Below are positions 12,304-13,386 of a DNA stretch of 13,386 nucleotides, piece by piece; position 1 is the stretch's first letter, and each line of letters starts with the position of its first letter. This DNA comes from Candidatus Bathyarchaeota archaeon B26-1 (GTDB lineage Archaea > Thermoproteota > Bathyarchaeia > Bathyarchaeales > B26-1). The notes beneath the pieces were generated by a model. It saw only the letters and a program-made list of their open reading frames with translations. It did no database searches and was not told the DNA's origin. The translations under genes were made by a program, and so were the position numbers. Location: contig LUCD01000061.1 in NCBI GenBank assembly GCA_001593925.1, positions 1-13,386 of the forward strand. Reading direction: 5' to 3'.

Positions 12304-13035
12304 ATGGAGAAAGTTATGGCCGTAGAGGTGAGGGACGTCCACAAGGTCTACCATTTGAGAGGTGAGGAAATTCACGCTCTAAAGGGGATAAACCTGCAGA
12401 TTCCCCACGGCGAGTACCTCTCCGTCATGGGTCCCTCCGGCTCAGGTAAGACAACGCTCTTCAACATGATCGGGGGTATAGACACTCCGACGAAGGGAAA
12501 CGTACTAATCGACGGCGTAGACGTCTTCCGTATGAAGCCCAACCAGATAGCGTGGCTGAGATGCAAGAAGGTCGGATACATCTTCCAGACCTTCAACCTC
12601 ATCCCGGTTCTAACAGCCAAGGAGAACGTGGCCCTACCCATGATCTTCCTCGGGGTGCCTAGGGAGGAGAGAGAGAAGAAGGCCGTGGAGCTCCTAACCC
12701 TCGTTGGGTTGGGGGATAGAGTCGACCACAGACCCGGCGAGCTTAGCGGAGGCCAGCAACAACGCGTCGCCATAGCTAGGGCTTTAGCCAACGATCCGTC
12801 TTTAATATTGGCAGACGAGCCGACTGGAAACCTAGACCTCAACACGGGTTTCGCCATAGTTCAGCTCCTATACCGTCTGAAGGTTGAGAGGGGGACAACG
12901 ATCATCTGTGCAACCCACGACCTCAAGATGATCGATATAAGTGACAGGGTTGTCTTCTTAAGGGACGGTGAGATCGAGAATATCGAGCGGAGGAGAGCCC
13001 TTACGATAACGGCTGAGGATTTGGAGGAGTCCTAA
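12304..13035 (+). CDS. ABC transporter ATP-binding protein (LolD/MacB/FtsE class)
   Basis: The product has 243 residues, a complete nucleotide-binding domain: Walker A GPSGSGKTT (43-51), Q-loop Gln95 (YIFQTFNLIP), signature LSGGQQQR (147-154), Walker B LILADEPTGNLD (167-178) and switch His205. The YIFQTFNLIPVLTAKENV pattern with the short 240-residue length is typical of the ATPases that pair with MacB/FtsX-type four-helix permeases, used in export, lipoprotein release or antimicrobial efflux. No permease is next to it in the window; a cysteine-bearing unknown protein follows 15 bp after the stop, probably in the same operon. The cargo cannot be told from the ATPase. Confidence 0.92.
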   Translation: MEKVMAVEVRDVHKVYHLRGEEIHALKGINLQIPHGEYLSVMGPSGSGKTTLFNMIGGIDTPTKGNVLIDGVDVFRMKPNQIAWLRCKKVGYIFQTFNLIPVLTAKENVALPMIFLGVPREEREKKAVELLTLVGLGDRVDHRPGELSGGQQQRVAIARALANDPSLILADEPTGNLDLNTGFAIVQLLYRLKVERGTTIICATHDLKMIDISDRVVFLRDGEIENIERRRALTITAEDLEES

Positions 13036-13050
13036 GGGGAGGTGAATGGG

Positions 13051-13386
13051 TTGGAGAGCGCAATGGATAGGATTCAATGTCCCTGTGGAACGTTTATAGA
13101 GGACCCAAACGACTATAAAGTTCTTTACCTCAAACACGAGATGAAGGAGATCGATATACTCTGCCCTAACGACGCATGCTACTTGAGGGAGCTCGGATAC
13201 GTCAAGTTTGAGATTGAGGGTGGGAAGGCGAAGTTTAAAGAGGCCTCCTTCTACCCGCCCTTCGTCACTTGGAACTCGGGTAGACTGGGCTTCGAGAAAG
13301 CCGACAAAATCCTTAAAGAGCACCTCAAAGCGATCGTGAAGAATATAGACTGGGATAGAATCGGTAAGGCAACAGAATCCGAGTCT
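13051..13386 (+). CDS. Unrecognised cysteine-containing protein, 5' part (runs off the window)
   Basis: A frame from TTG 13051 stays open for 112 codons to the end of the window. GGAGGTGA (13038-13045) lies 5 nt before it, a near-perfect ribosome site that decides this start over ATG 13063. The N-terminus reads MESAMDRIQCPCGTF, with a later CPNDAC. The four cysteines (10, 12, 38, 43) could bind a metal. The rest is mixed polar and aromatic (EASFYPPFVTWNSGRLGFEK) with no membrane segment so far. It follows the ABC ATPase by 15 bp and is probably in the same transcript. I do not recognise the family and assign no function. Confidence 0.7.
   Translation, partial: MESAMDRIQCPCGTFIEDPNDYKVLYLKHEMKEIDILCPNDACYLRELGYVKFEIEGGKAKFKEASFYPPFVTWNSGRLGFEKADKILKEHLKAIVKNIDWDRIGKATESES

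Noticed and set aside
1..13386. CRISPR arrays, rRNA genes and cobalamin-type riboswitches
   Set aside because: No regularly spaced repeats, rRNA signatures or recognisable riboswitch cores were seen on reading either strand; the only clear repeats are the CTTTGCGGA family and the short repeat inside tRNA intron 1.

Overview
The window comes from an archaeal chromosome, most likely a thermophilic member of the Thermoproteota/Bathyarchaeia type. This is inferred from an archaeal Ard1-type N-acetyltransferase, a DUF373 membrane protein, a COG1340 coiled-coil protein, an archaeal OBG/YchF-type GTPase, a nucleoside phosphorylase ending in a CxC motif, TATA-type promoters, and a tRNA-Tyr gene interrupted by three bulge-helix-bulge introns. 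No single marker fixes the lineage.

Layout. Positions 3-332 hold the tail of an unrecognised gene. A tRNA-Ala(CGC) follows on the minus strand (444-519), then a tRNA-Tyr(GTA) on the plus strand (667-852). The tRNA-Tyr gene is 186 nt long for a 77-nt mature tRNA; its four exons include one of only six nucleotides. A minus-strand pair (867-1926) encodes an ECF-transporter S component and a membrane-anchored DUF4430 protein, which looks like a small-molecule (possibly cobalamin-like) uptake module. A plus-strand run follows: a coiled-coil protein, a DUF373 membrane protein, a 6-oxopurine-type MTA/nucleoside phosphorylase and a cis-prenyltransferase. The last two are 2 bp apart. A YchF-like GTPase converges on them from the minus strand (5824-7026).

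From 7212 to 9510 lie two adjacent genes, a D-2-hydroxyacid (phosphoglycerate) dehydrogenase and a LarA-family (DUF2088) protein. Each is split by a single +1 frame disruption. The first break is a CTT-TAA sequence resembling the bacterial prfB recoding site. Both breaks also fit one extra base in a homopolymer, so sequencing error, decay and recoding all remain open. The LarA-like protein appears to lack nearly all nickel-pincer and catalytic residues of lactate racemase.

From 9524 to 11652 the sequence becomes visibly AT-richer and is bounded by perfect 14-bp inverted repeats (CTTTGCGGATTAAT). Inside are an UroD/MtaA-like methyltransferase-family gene with a TTG start and a decayed IS5-like transposase that carries its own partial copies of the same terminal repeat. 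This looks like a mobile unit with a metabolic passenger gene.

The window closes with an Ard1-type N-alpha-acetyltransferase, an ABC-transporter ATPase of the LolD/MacB class, and the start of an unrecognised cysteine-containing protein that runs off the end.

The strongest leads are the three-intron tRNA-Tyr with an apparent obligatory splicing order, the repeat-bounded passenger gene, the residue-depleted LarA homologue, and the CTT-TAA junction.
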